Shown here: positions 1 through 9,535 of the stretch, piece by piece | Layout of the letters: each line of letters begins with the position of its first letter | Position numbering within the stretch: position 1 is the stretch's first letter | DNA from: Anthracocystis setariae | Lineage: Eukaryota; Basidiomycota; Ustilaginomycetes; Ustilaginales; Ustilaginaceae | NCBI GenBank assembly: GCA_928724745.1 | Contig: CAKMXJ010000023.1 | Span: forward strand, 248,001-312,000 | Length of the DNA stretch: 64,000 nucleotides | Direction of reading: 5' to 3' | Notes under the pieces: model-generated | Told to the model about the DNA's origin: nothing | Seen by the model: the letters and a program-made list of their open reading frames with translations, nothing else | The model's database searches: none | Position numbers and translations under genes: made by a program

Positions 1-425
1 ACGCTGATATCGCAGCTCGTATTGGCATCGAACAGCGCAACGATGGCGAGCCGGGACAGTGACGAAAGCGTGAACGTCTTGCCCGAGCCGGTCTGACCGT
101 AGGCGAGCAGGGTGGTGTGGCCGCCATTGAGGACGAAGGGGATCAAACGGTGTACGTGGTCGTGGAAGATTTGCTGAGTGGTGGAAGTTTGCAGGTAGCA
201 TTGGTCTGTACTGAAGGTGTGGATGGTGTGATTGATTTGGTGCGTGGAGAGTTTGGTGCGTGGTTCTCGAACCAAGACACTCTGTACACCTTGGACTGGA
301 GCTTGTTCTTGGGGGTCGGACTGGGAGAGCGAGATCAACTGCGGCTCATCATCAGGCTGAGTGGCAGGATCGGGTTGGATGAAGGAAGGTCGGACGCGAA
401 AGAGGACGGTGAAATCGCGTTCCAT
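1..425 (-). CDS. Kinesin motor protein, N-terminal part (cut by window edge)
   Basis: Reading the minus strand from the ATG at 425, the frame stays open to the window edge. It begins MERDFTVLFRVRPSF, the beta-1 strand region typical of kinesin heads. Further on it has the P-loop AYGQTGSGKT, preceded by LNGGHTTLLAYG. This is the nucleotide-binding half of a kinesin motor domain, which converts ATP hydrolysis into movement along microtubules. The motor starts within the first ten residues, so it is an N-terminal-motor kinesin. A 30-residue acidic, proline- and glutamine-rich insert between the first strand and the P-loop is longer than usual. Switch I, switch II and the tail lie outside the window, so the subfamily (kinesin-4/-8/-13 or other) cannot be assigned. 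No intron is needed in the visible part. The kinesin identity is clear; the start codon is likely but not proven. Confidence 0.88.
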   Translation of the reverse strand, partial: MERDFTVLFRVRPSFIQPDPATQPDDEPQLISLSQSDPQEQAPVQGVQSVLVREPRTKLSTHQINHTIHTFSTDQCYLQTSTTQQIFHDHVHRLIPFVLNGGHTTLLAYGQTGSGKTFTLSSLSRLAIVALFDANTSCDIS

Positions 426-1299
426 GATTTGTTTTTTTGGGTATCAGAGAGATAGAGATGGTGGTGTTGGTGCCAGTGTTGGTCTCAAGTACAGTACAGC
501 AGTGGCAGCACTTGGCGCATTATTGTAATTTACGCCAAAAATCGCAACGCGTTACTGTGTTGGTTGAATTTCCCGCTTTTGCTTGGCGCTGCCCCCCGCA
601 CTCTAGCTCGCTACTGCGGTGAGGGGTGGACGCGATATCGGACAACGCCGACCAATCACCTAGTGTAGTGTAGTGTAGTGTAGTGTAGTGTAGTGTAGTG
701 TAGTGTAGTGTAGTGTAGTGTAGTGTAGTGTAGTGTAGTGTAGTGTAGTGTAGTGTAGTGTAGTGTAGTGGGAATCCCTTTTTGTTCCCCTTTTTTGCTT
801 CTTAAATTCTTCTTTTTTTTTTTTAATTTATTATTTTTACAGTATGAGGGGCGCCTGCGGTTGGGAAGGTGCCGTCTCGAGATTTGGTCGGAAGATTACA
901 AGAGTGCCAAAAGTGAATTTTGGCGGCTGTCAAGTTGAGCCAAGTTTTTCAATAGACTCGCTTAGAGGCCGCAGGTGCGCCGGCTCAAAGCCATCCGAAC
1001 CATTTTCTTCTTGAGCGGTCAGTGCATGCTTTGGATGATACTGTACAATGGTTTCCGAACATCCGCAGATAAGGCTCGTCCTGTCGTCTGTCTCCATGTC
1101 TGTGTGTGGTCAGCAGGGTGGACATGCAGGAACCATTGCTTAACCTCAAGCGAGTCAAACGTGCTGGAAACAAGAAACTAGATCAACTTACTTGACCAAG
1201 TGGCGAACCAGCCATACATATGTCCGCCACAATTCTTCTTCCTTTCGACCATCCCCTTCAACTCGATTCTCACCTCTCTACAGCTGAAAACAAAGCATC
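426..1299. other. Intergenic region between kinesin and phytase genes
   Basis: Divergent promoter space for the minus-strand kinesin and the plus-strand phosphatase. It holds a GTACAGTAC motif at 489-497, the long pentanucleotide microsatellite at 661-770, an AT-rich stretch at 780-842 and a TACTGTAC at 1039-1046. Short open frames here (for example 975-1181) have no recognisable protein features. A pyrimidine-rich stretch at about 1235-1285 immediately precedes the phytase ATG and fits a fungal promoter or 5' UTR. Confidence 0.6.
661..770. repeat. (TAGTG)22 perfect pentanucleotide microsatellite
   Basis: Twenty-two uninterrupted copies of TAGTG fill 661-770. There are no point differences between units, so the tract is young or actively length-variable. 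It lies about 530 bp upstream of the phytase start and 235 bp upstream of the kinesin start. Confidence 0.97.
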
Positions 1300-2679
1300 A
1301 TGTTCGGGCTTAAATCCTCCGCGTCTTTCTTACTGCTTTTGCAATGGGTGACTCTGGTCACATCGAGCCCACTCCGACCTCGTTCCTCGGCCCAGTACTC
1401 GGAGAATTGGAAAGTCGAACACCATCTCGGCAACCTCTCGCCTTACTTTGATGCACCCGCCACACTCTCGCTCGGTGTTCCTTCCGGTTGCCACGTCGAC
1501 CAAGTCTCGTTGATCCAGCGTCACGGTTCACGCGGACCCATCTCGCAGGAAATTGGCGTGATCCGTAATCTCTCCTACCTGCTCAACAACCAGTCATCGC
1601 TCCTCACCCATCCCGTATCTGCCCCACCCCAACAGTGGCAGTTCCTCGCCGAAGACGGCGGGTGGTCTTCAGACAACCTTGTCGTCAACGATCTGAGCAC
1701 TGTGGGAAGAAAAGAGCTCTTCGACCATGGTGTCCAGATGCGTCTGGCGTATCCAGACCACAACACCACCATGTTCCTCGCTGGTCAGCAAGACCGTGTC
1801 GTCGAATCCGCACAGTGGTTCGCTGCAGGTTACCTCGGTCGCAACTACAATTCGACCGCTCATCTCGATGTGATTTCCGAGTCTGAGGGGGTCAAGTCGT
1901 ACCTCACCCCCATGGAGACCTGCACCAATTGGACCTACTCGAGTGGACAGAACCCCGTCAACGAGTGGGGCAAGGTTTACCTCCCACCCATCGCGGCTGA
2001 CTTTAACAACAAGGTCTCGGCTGTTTGGCCCGGCTTGAATTTCACCACGGACAACGTTCATGCCATGTTCTATGCATGTGCATACGAGCTTGCCGAACGG
2101 GGCAGTGTGGATAAGAGCAAGTGGTGTGGGGTGTTTTCGCCTGAACAGATCGACGAGTTCGAGTACGAGCTCGATCTGCTCATGCGTGGAGCGTTCGGTT
2201 ACGGTCTGCCCAACAACTCGGGTCAAGTAATGGGCAGTTTGTTCGTCTCCAACCTCACTGAACGACTCACTCATCCGGAACAGTTCAAGGAACCTAACGG
2301 AGCTCAACGTACGCTCTTTTTCGATTTTGCGCACGACACCACCATCGACCTCATCCTCACCGCTCTCGGTCTGGCGTACGACCAGAGCTACCCCGTCGAC
2401 GGACCACCCAACCCGGAGAGGAAGTGGAGGACAAGCTACCAAGTGCCCTTCGCAGCTCAGATGGAGTGGCGCAAGGTCGTATGCCCCTCGGGTGATTATG
2501 AGGGTCAACAGATGATCCAGTTGCATCTCAACAAGTCGCCGTTTGACCTGAGCGCCTTGTGCCAGATCGACGAGTTCGGCGGCTGCAAGCTGGATGATTT
2601 CCTCAATGCTACCGCGGTGCAGAAGGCGAATGCGATTCAGATTGGTGATGATGCTTGGACCGCCGCTTGTGGCAAGTAG
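1300..2679 (+). CDS. Secreted histidine acid phosphatase / phytase-like
   Basis: 459-residue histidine-phosphatase-superfamily enzyme that releases phosphate from organic esters such as phytate, probably outside the cell. Residues 1-23 form a classic signal peptide (hydrophobic LLLLQWVTLV core, then TSS). The phosphate-binding catalytic motif RHGSRGP sits at about residues 74-80 and the proton-donor HD pair (FAHDTT) at about 345-346, the spacing expected for fungal phytases and multiple inositol polyphosphate phosphatases. Several N-x-S/T sequons (for example NNS, NLT, NAT) and paired cysteines in the C-terminal third fit a glycosylated, disulfide-bonded secreted protein. Length matches the family (440-480 residues) and no intron is needed. 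An open frame on the opposite strand (about 1669-2526) is a codon-bias shadow. Substrate preference (phytate versus general acid phosphatase) cannot be read from the sequence. Confidence 0.93.
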   Translation: MFGLKSSASFLLLLQWVTLVTSSPLRPRSSAQYSENWKVEHHLGNLSPYFDAPATLSLGVPSGCHVDQVSLIQRHGSRGPISQEIGVIRNLSYLLNNQSSLLTHPVSAPPQQWQFLAEDGGWSSDNLVVNDLSTVGRKELFDHGVQMRLAYPDHNTTMFLAGQQDRVVESAQWFAAGYLGRNYNSTAHLDVISESEGVKSYLTPMETCTNWTYSSGQNPVNEWGKVYLPPIAADFNNKVSAVWPGLNFTTDNVHAMFYACAYELAERGSVDKSKWCGVFSPEQIDEFEYELDLLMRGAFGYGLPNNSGQVMGSLFVSNLTERLTHPEQFKEPNGAQRTLFFDFAHDTTIDLILTALGLAYDQSYPVDGPPNPERKWRTSYQVPFAAQMEWRKVVCPSGDYEGQQMIQLHLNKSPFDLSALCQIDEFGGCKLDDFLNATAVQKANAIQIGDDAWTAACGK

Positions 2680-2756
2680 AAAGAAAGGTAGACGCTTGTA
2701 TTGTCAATAATGTCAATCTGCTGGCTAACAATCACAAATTTGGTTTCGTCGTTGCC

Positions 2757-2799
2757 TGTGTGTGTATGTAAGTGTGTGTGTGTGTGTGTGTTTTTTTTT
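2757..2799. repeat. (TG)n microsatellite with T-run downstream of phytase
   Basis: A TG dinucleotide tract interrupted by ATGTAAG is followed by a T homopolymer. It lies about 80 bp past the phytase stop, in the likely 3' UTR or termination region. Nothing else is recognisable between 2680 and 3033. Confidence 0.8.
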
Positions 2800-3033
2800 C
2801 CGTCGTTGTCGAAGAAAAGCAGTGACGTAACATTCAAATCAAGTTGAGCACGTGATATAAGCCCAAGATGTGGAGTAAAGTGTATTATGTCGTCTTACTC
2901 AACGACGCGGACTTTGTCCGAGCTTGGATTTGGGCAGTGTACGCTCATAGGTTCATGTCTTGTGCTCCTCCTTCCACCACTCTACCTACGCCTTTGCCTT
3001 ACTTTTTCCAGTTGAGAATTAGGATTCGAGCTC

Positions 3034-4101
3034 ATGTTCTTGCGCCCATTCCAACTTGTTCCTCGTACCCTACGCTCTACCTTTACTACCTCGTCCTCTG
3101 TCCCCAGCTACCTTTCTAGAATCATAATCCTGCGCACCATGTCGTCGTCGTCGTCGTCGTCGTCGTCGTTGTCCTCCACCACCACCACCACCACCAACGC
3201 AACGCAGCCTACGCTGCCGACGTTTGAGAAGACGCGTGTGCCCGACTTTTCGCAATCGAACCCGCTCGGTCAGGGCAAGTACATTAGCACTGCGGCATGC
3301 ATCATCATCGGCGACGAAGTGCTGAACGGCAAAACCAAGGATAGTAATTCGAACTACTTTGCCAAATTCTGTTTCGATCTGGGAATCGATCTGCACCGTA
3401 TCGAAGTGATTGCGGATGATACGGACGAGATTGTGGAAGCTGCCAAAAGACTTACGTCCAAATACGACTTTGTCATCTCATCAGGTGGTATTGGACCTAC
3501 GCCAGACGATATCACGTACGAATCAATGGCCAAAGCGTTTTCCTCGGGTGACCTGTCGTACCATGATGAAACCATCCATCGGATGGCGGAAAACCTCAAA
3601 GCACGTCAAGTCAACACCGACGGTATCACACAAGACATGATCACAGCACGCAAACGCATGGCACTGTTCCCAGCCTCAAACGCAGAAGTCATCTTCCCAA
3701 CCACCCAACTCTGGGTCCCCGTTGTGCGCATGGCGGGCAAACTCTGCATCCTCCCCGGCGTACCCCGCCTCTTCGAAGCCCTCCTAGACGGTCTCACCCC
3801 CTACATCCCCCTAGACCCAAACCGCCCCCGCCCCTACAGAATCCTCATCCACACCAAATTACCCGAAAGCAACATCTCCCCCTTCCTAACCTCCCTCACG
3901 CAAAAGTGCAAACCCCTCAACATCAAAGTCGGCTCCTACCCAAAGTGGAACAACGGCGTAGACGTAAGCCTCATCGGAAACGATTGGAACCAGCTGCAAC
4001 AACTCATCCCAGAAGTCCAACAGGCGGTCCAGGGAAAACTCATCGAATCCGGTCAGCTCGGTAACTCTCGTGACCAGCAACAACAGCAGACCAAAATGTA
4101 A
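3034..4101 (+). CDS. MoaB/CinA-type molybdopterin-binding domain protein
   Basis: 355-residue protein built around one MoCF_biosynth (molybdopterin-binding, MPTb) domain, the fold of CinA N-termini and of the N-terminal half of animal FAD synthase. Evidence: YISTAACIIIGDEVLNGKTKDSN at about residues 85-108 and the phosphate-binding loop VISSGGIGPTPDDITYESMAKAF at about 148-170. There is no C-terminal PAPS-reductase/FAD-synthase domain, so it is the stand-alone fungal type. In animals this domain has FAD pyrophosphatase-like activity; the role here is unproven. Two starts are possible. The ATG at 3034 adds 35 residues rich in R, S and T without acidic residues, resembling a mitochondrial presequence. 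The ATG at 3139 sits in a good CACC context and begins with a ten-serine run from TCG repeats. Dual targeting from the two starts is an inference. The C-terminus is Q-rich (QQQQQTKM). Confidence 0.88.
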   Translation: MFLRPFQLVPRTLRSTFTTSSSVPSYLSRIIILRTMSSSSSSSSSLSSTTTTTTNATQPTLPTFEKTRVPDFSQSNPLGQGKYISTAACIIIGDEVLNGKTKDSNSNYFAKFCFDLGIDLHRIEVIADDTDEIVEAAKRLTSKYDFVISSGGIGPTPDDITYESMAKAFSSGDLSYHDETIHRMAENLKARQVNTDGITQDMITARKRMALFPASNAEVIFPTTQLWVPVVRMAGKLCILPGVPRLFEALLDGLTPYIPLDPNRPRPYRILIHTKLPESNISPFLTSLTQKCKPLNIKVGSYPKWNNGVDVSLIGNDWNQLQQLIPEVQQAVQGKLIESGQLGNSRDQQQQQTKM

Positions 4102-4274
4102 AAACCACTCAATTCTCTCCCCCCCCCCCTTTTTTTTCACACCCTTTCATCACTCCCTTACACATCACAACAAGATTGTTCCATACAATGCTGAAATTCG
4201 TTGATTTTGACCATGCTCGACATGCTTGTGCGGAAAACAACCCCACTGAAGGCCAAAGAAAACACCGTCATGTT

Positions 4275-7022
4275 CTAGTCGAGAGGATCCTCGATAATCC
4301 TCGCCCCATCTTCATCATCGCTCATCTCCTCATCCTCGTCCATTCCATACACCCCTGCCGTCCCCTCGTGGTTGGGCAACACCACCAACCCGTTCCTGTG
4401 TGGATCAAACTTGACCTGAATCTCGGCATCCTCCTTGATGTTGATCCTACCCGACAGAATCAGGATCGACAACGGCGACAGCAGCTCCTGCTGGATACTT
4501 CGGTTGAGTGGACGTGCTCCCATCGTCGGGCTGAATCCAGTAGCCACCAGGAAGTCCTTGGCCGCATCGTCGAGCACCAACCTCGACTTGCCTCCGTTGG
4601 CAGCAATCCTCTGCTCCACCTCCCTCAGACGCACGTCGACAATGCTCTTGACGTTGCGCCTCGACAGCTTGCTAAACACAATGATGCTGTCGATTCGGTT
4701 GACAAACTCTGTAGGCATCGCCGCCTTGATGGCTCCCATCACTAGCTGTCGTGTAGCATCGTTCATCTCGCCATCCTCCGATTCGTTGATGTATGCCGAA
4801 CCAAGGTTGGACGTCATGATGATGATCGTGTTGCGGAACGACACCTGTCTACCCTGACTGTCCTGCAATCGGCCCTCGTCCAGCACGCCGAGGAACAGCT
4901 GGACAAATTCGCGAGATGCCTTCTCAATCTCATCCAGCAAGACAATGCTGAAAGGCTTGCGACGCACAGCCTCGGTCAGCACGCCACCTTCCTCGTGTCC
5001 GACGTATCCAGGTGGGGCACCAATCAGCCTCGAGATCGAGTGCTTCTCCGAGAATTCGCTGCAGTCGATGCGAACCATCGCGTCGGCCGAATCAAACATG
5101 CACTTGGCCAGAGTCCTACTGAGGAGCGTCTTACCAGATCCTGAAGAGCCAGCAAACAGGAATGAGGCAATCGGACGATTGGCATCAGCGAGACCAGACC
5201 TCGATAGTCGAATCGCCTGAGCAACACTCTTGACTGCTTCGTCCTGCCCGATGACCTCCTTGGCCAAAGTGCGCTCGAGACGAAGCAACTTGTTCTTTTC
5301 CGACTCAAGCATGCGCGAAACAGGAATGCCAGTCCACCTCGACACGATAGCAGCGATCGAGTCGGCAGTCACAGAGTTGTTGTCTGCATTCTTGCCCTCC
5401 TCTTCGCGCTTACGTTCGGCCGCCTGGAGCTGCTGCAGCTTGGTCTCGAGGTCTGGAAGGGCGTAGAACTTGAGGTCACTGGCAGTTGCAAGGTCGTACC
5501 TCCTTTCAGCTTCGGCAATCTTGGCGCGAACTTCTTCGATCTTGCGTCGAACATTGTTGATCTCTTCACCTTTGGCCTTTTGGGCCTCGAAGGCAGCCTT
5601 GATGGGAGCAAGTTCGTCGTCGATGGCCTGGATTTGCTTCTTGGTCTCCTCGAGCGATTGCTTGGACGCGGCGTCCTTTTCTCGCGACAGCGCGTGGACA
5701 GCAATCTCCAGTTGGAGACGCTTGCGTTCGAGCTTGTCAACTTCCTCGGGAACCGTTTCTCGCGAGACTCTGACATCGGCACAGGCTTCGTCGACAAGAT
5801 CGATGGCAGAATCGGGAAGACGTCGGTCGGTGAGGTATCGCTTGGCGAGTTGAGCTGCCGAAACGATCGCCGAGTCGAGGATGCGAACTCCGTGATGAAC
5901 TTCGTACTTGTCGCGGATACCTCGGAGAATGGCGATGCAGTCCTCGACGGTAGGTTCGTTGACAAGGATCGACTGGAATCGTCGCTCGAGTGCCGCGTCC
6001 TTCTCGATGTACTGGCGATATTCGTTGGCAGTGGTACAGCCAATGACGCGAAGCTTGCCTCTGGCAAGCATGGGCTTGAGCAAGTTGGCGGCATCCATAC
6101 CACCACCGGAGCTGCCCTGACCGGCCATGAGGAGATGCATCTCGTCAATGAACAGAATGCAGGGCGTTCCATCCGCGGTCATCTTTTCGATGTCCGACAG
6201 AACCGCCTTGACGCGCTCCTCGTATTCGCCGCGGTATTTGGCACCGGCCATGAGTCCACCGACGTCCAGACTGAGGATCTTGCCCAGGAGGTTAGGAGGC
6301 ACATCTCGGTCAACGACGCGCTGAGCAAGACCCTCGACGATGGCCGTCTTACCGACACCTGGGCTACCGATCAGGACGGCATTGTTCTTGGTCCTTCTCG
6401 AGAGCACGCGGACGGCACGACGAATCTCGTTATCACGACCAATGACGGGGTCGAGGGATCCCTCAGCCGCGAGCTGCGTAAGATCGGTGCAATATTTTGC
6501 GAGCGCATCGTAGCCGGCTTCTGCGCTCTTGCTGTCAATGTGTCGTCCACCTCTTGCCTGCGTGATGGCGGTCTTGATGAGTTGTTCGTTGGCGAGACCA
6601 GCTTCCTTTAAGAGCTGCAAGATGGTCTTGTCCTGAATCAGACCGAGAAGGATGTGGTCCTGGGCAATGTAGGCATCGCGTTGGGTGCTCTTCTGATTGT
6701 CAGCTTCCTTGAGCACCTTGAGCGCTGGGTTGGAAAGGCTGATGTCATCTGGAGGTGGGGATTGGGAAGGAATCTTGCGAATTGTGGTGCGAAGCTTGTC
6801 TTGAAAGATCTTGACATCGACACCCGCCTTGTTGCAGATGCTTTTGAAGAGAGATTGGCTAGATTCGTTGGTAGACTGGACACCCTGTGTGTTGGAGGTA
6901 TCGTCGGTCAAGAGCGCCAAGGCGATGTGGGCTGGGTTGACCTGTGGATGAGAATGATCCTTGGCGAGCTGAAGTGCTGCCGAGATAGAACTCTGAGCGC
7001 GATCGGTGAATTCGAACGACAT
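4275..7022 (-). CDS. HSP104: Heat shock protein Hsp104 (ClpB-family disaggregase)
   Basis: 915-residue AAA+ disaggregase that pulls polypeptides out of aggregates with Hsp70/Hsp40, in cytosol and nucleus. Order of domains: Clp N domain from [16 protein letters not shown]1 with Walker A GSPGVGKT and Walker B ILFIDEMH; the long coiled-coil middle domain (roughly residues 410-530, rich in E, K, R and A); NBD2 with Walker A GSSGSGKT, Walker [10 protein letters not shown], the pore-loop [10 protein letters not shown] and sensor-2 GARPL; and an acidic tail ending EDPLD. Length is close to yeast Hsp104 (908), and the N domain and acidic tail mark the cytosolic form rather than mitochondrial Hsp78. 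No intron. The tail resembles the yeast DDDLD co-chaperone-binding terminus but with a proline inserted. The 7.1-7.75 kb upstream region carries several TTC/GAA repeats that could be heat-shock elements. Confidence 0.97.
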   Translation of the reverse strand: MSFEFTDRAQSSISAALQLAKDHSHPQVNPAHIALALLTDDTSNTQGVQSTNESSQSLFKSICNKAGVDVKIFQDKLRTTIRKIPSQSPPPDDISLSNPALKVLKEADNQKSTQRDAYIAQDHILLGLIQDKTILQLLKEAGLANEQLIKTAITQARGGRHIDSKSAEAGYDALAKYCTDLTQLAAEGSLDPVIGRDNEIRRAVRVLSRRTKNNAVLIGSPGVGKTAIVEGLAQRVVDRDVPPNLLGKILSLDVGGLMAGAKYRGEYEERVKAVLSDIEKMTADGTPCILFIDEMHLLMAGQGSSGGGMDAANLLKPMLARGKLRVIGCTTANEYRQYIEKDAALERRFQSILVNEPTVEDCIAILRGIRDKYEVHHGVRILDSAIVSAAQLAKRYLTDRRLPDSAIDLVDEACADVRVSRETVPEEVDKLERKRLQLEIAVHALSREKDAASKQSLEETKKQIQAIDDELAPIKAAFEAQKAKGEEINNVRRKIEEVRAKIAEAERRYDLATASDLKFYALPDLETKLQQLQAAERKREEEGKNADNNSVTADSIAAIVSRWTGIPVSRMLESEKNKLLRLERTLAKEVIGQDEAVKSVAQAIRLSRSGLADANRPIASFLFAGSSGSGKTLLSRTLAKCMFDSADAMVRIDCSEFSEKHSISRLIGAPPGYVGHEEGGVLTEAVRRKPFSIVLLDEIEKASREFVQLFLGVLDEGRLQDSQGRQVSFRNTIIIMTSNLGSAYINESEDGEMNDATRQLVMGAIKAAMPTEFVNRIDSIIVFSKLSRRNVKSIVDVRLREVEQRIAANGGKSRLVLDDAAKDFLVATGFSPTMGARPLNRSIQQELLSPLSILILSGRINIKEDAEIQVKFDPHRNGLVVLPNHEGTAGVYGMDEDEEMSDDEDGARIIEDPLD

Positions 7023-7930
7023 GGTTGCGAAACTACGCTATGTGTTGGAGAACGATCTGAGGGTGGTTGTGGAGTGAGAGATGCAGATTATGGAGGTTTG
7101 AGAAAACGTGGGAACGACAAGGATGCGGTATGAGTGCAACGTGCGTGCAGAAGCTATGTTGGGGGTATATGTGAGTTCTTAGTGCTGAGTTTTTGGAGAG
7201 TGGCGTTGGATATCGTGACTTGTAGAGCTTGGTTGTTCGAAGCTAGAAACACCTGTGGCATTCGACCCGCGGTCAGGTTTATATTCGCTTGAGCTCACGA
7301 TGAGTGTTGGTTCGGAAGCACCGAATGGAAACCTAGCTCATGAGAGGTTCGGAAAGACAAATACAAGATCAAATGGCCAAAGCGAGCGCTTAGCCATGGA
7401 TTCGCGAAACCTCCACCAAAATCGAGCGCATTCCAGCCGCTTCTCGAACAAAAGCTTCGAATTTCTCAGCGTTTCCAACCACGAATTTCTCGTTTCCTCG
7501 CCAGATTTCCGCCCCACATCTTTTCATTTTAAACTGTATCTCCCGATCGACACTTAATCGCATCAGCAACACGGTAGCCGATCCTGTTTACAGCCAAATT
7601 CGATCTTCTCAGAAAACATGCAAAAATTAATTACAAAAATATGAAGTGACGCTCAGCTCCAAGAGATCATGCATGCAAGTCCAGAGTCAAATGACTTTTT
7701 TGGCTTAAAAAGTCCAATCTTTTCCGAACGGTTCGGAAGCACAAAATACAGCCCATGACATCGACATTCAGCTCAGCGAGAGTAGAAATTTCCACAAAGG
7801 ATTTTCAACGCCATGTCATTATCAAAAAGGAAAGCATGAGGCCGATGCCAAAAGCATCAGTAGACAAGTAGCAGGAAAGGCGTGACGAACCTTGTCTCAA
7901 GTCGCGAGGGACCAGGGACCAGGAACTAGC
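7023..7930. promoter_or_regulatory. HSP104 upstream region with TTC/GAA heat-shock-element-like repeats
   Basis: About 900 bp between the HSP104 start (minus) and the stop of the b561 gene. It contains the nTTCnnGAAn-type dimer TTCTCGAA at 7441-7448 followed by TTCGAA and TTTC units, repeated GTTCGGAA words at about 7310, 7350 and 7731, and the 17-bp near-perfect palindrome at 7722-7738 (TTCCGAAC, then G, then GTTCGGAA). These fit clustered heat-shock-factor sites, but the spacing is irregular and the assignment is inference. No gene recognised. Confidence 0.45.
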
Positions 7931-9535
7931 CTAGACACGATTGTCGCCCGTCAATTGGGATTGCTGCTGACCGTAGCTCTGATACCCCTGGGATTGAAGA
8001 GGAGGAGCGCCCCAGCCGGGATGCGTCAGAGGCTGGCCGGTCGGGGTATGTGCGTGCGTCGAGTTGTCGTTGGTCGTGTGCCCTGACGATGGCTTGTGAA
8101 GGCCAAGGTGCTCCTGCTTCTCTTCTTGAGTGTTGCTCTTGGCCTCTTTCCATTGGCGCAAGTCACGTGGCAGCAGCGCCAGACCGCCCAAGTAAGCGAT
8201 AGCCAGCAATCCCGCCCAGATCCAGAGGATCCATGACGCCCACCTCGGAACCCCCCACTGCCACAAGCTCAGACCCGCCGTGCAGTTCCAGACGGCTGTG
8301 ACTGTGAGGCCCAGACCCACAACGACATGGACAATTCTCGAAGGGTTGAAGCGCTTGGTCTTGTGACCGACGGCACCAAGGATGATCTGGAGGCAAAGGA
8401 CGATGAAGATGGCAAGACCTGCTTTGCCATGATCGCTCGAGAAGTGTGGGCTATCGCTTTTTCCGACTTCTACAACGATGAGGATGAAGCCGATCAGAAC
8501 GAGGACAAAGGTGGCGATTTGGATGTTACGGTGGACGGGGAACCATTTGAAGAATGTCCTTCCATAACGACCGACCAAGATGGCTGCAGGGACGAGGAGA
8601 AGCCAGGCGACAATCATCATGACCATGTGAACGATGATGAGCTTGTTGCTCATGTTCATTGCGCGAGTCGAGTTGTCCTGTTGACCCGTGGCAGGTGTGA
8701 CGGGTTGGTTGGCGCTCGACCCGTTGGATCCAGAGTTGCTTGCAGAAGCAGTGTAAGCCTTTGTGAGATCGAGTGTGAGAGTGCCATACGCAGAGTGACG
8801 TGCGATGGTGGCGCTAGTGCTCGAGGCAGGATTGTTCTTCTTGTTGGTGGCCCAAATGAATGGCGTCGACTTGGAGGGGGTTTCGTCGGAACTCGAGACG
8901 GGGAACGACCAACGCCAGACTGTACCGCTGCTGTTAGAAAACGAGCGCGCTTCATCCAAGGTTGCGGCGGCAGCACTGATGCTGGTGGTGGGTTGAACGT
9001 GGCCAGTAGCCGTGCGTTGCGACATGACAACTTTGCCGTTGGTGTCGACCCAACCAATCTATCGTTTGGCAGGCAATCGGGACAGAAAGCACGACGGGTG
9101 TTAAAAAAGGAAGGGAAAGGAGGTTGATCAGCTTCTGCATCGTTCATGTTTGTAATGGGCGTTTTGCAAGCGTAAAACGTACCATCATGTTGGAGCCATC
9201 CATCTGCGACCCAGTGCCGACGGCGTACCAACCCATTGGAGCACCCCCTCCGTTAGCAGACATGGTCATGTCATATTTCTGCTCGGAAGGGCTGTAGATG
9301 ACGCGAAGGCATAGATTCTGTAAATGGAGAAGGGAACGAACGTGATTGAGAGGAGGAAGTTGGTTAGCGATTCGGTTACTTGACATGTATGCCAAGGGAA
9401 GGATGGGATAGAGCGGGCTGTACCTACTGAGTTGCAAGATGTGTCGGCATAGAGAGAGGATGCACTCTGGGCTGAAGCAACTGCCGAGAACAGAAAGAGG
9501 CTGAACGCGGCGAGGATCGCGGATAGCCTCGACAT
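7931..9535 (-). CDS. DOMON (CDH-type cytochrome) plus cytochrome b561 membrane protein, 3 exons
   Basis: Predicted join on the minus strand: 9428-9535, 9183-9317, 7931-9058, giving 456 residues. Exon lengths (108, 135, 1128) are all phase 0, and the introns have GTAGGT...CAG and GTACGT...TAG borders. The N-terminus is a signal peptide (LAAFSLFLFSAVASAQ), followed by a DOMON/CDH-cytochrome-like domain across exons 2 and 3 (MGWYAVGTGSQM, then IGWVDTNGKVVM). The C-terminal half has five transmembrane helices of cytochrome b561 type with four histidines in the expected places (IVHM, FPVHRN, SSDHGK, RIVHVVV) to hold two haems. It ends in a Q/H-rich cytosolic tail. Such proteins move electrons across a membrane, for example in plasma-membrane ferric reduction. 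Substrate is unknown. The spliced model explains the otherwise separate open frames. Confidence 0.86.

Noticed and set aside
1669..2526. 285-codon open frame antisense to the phytase gene
   Set aside because: It mirrors codon bias of a well-supported gene on the other strand and has no domain of its own.
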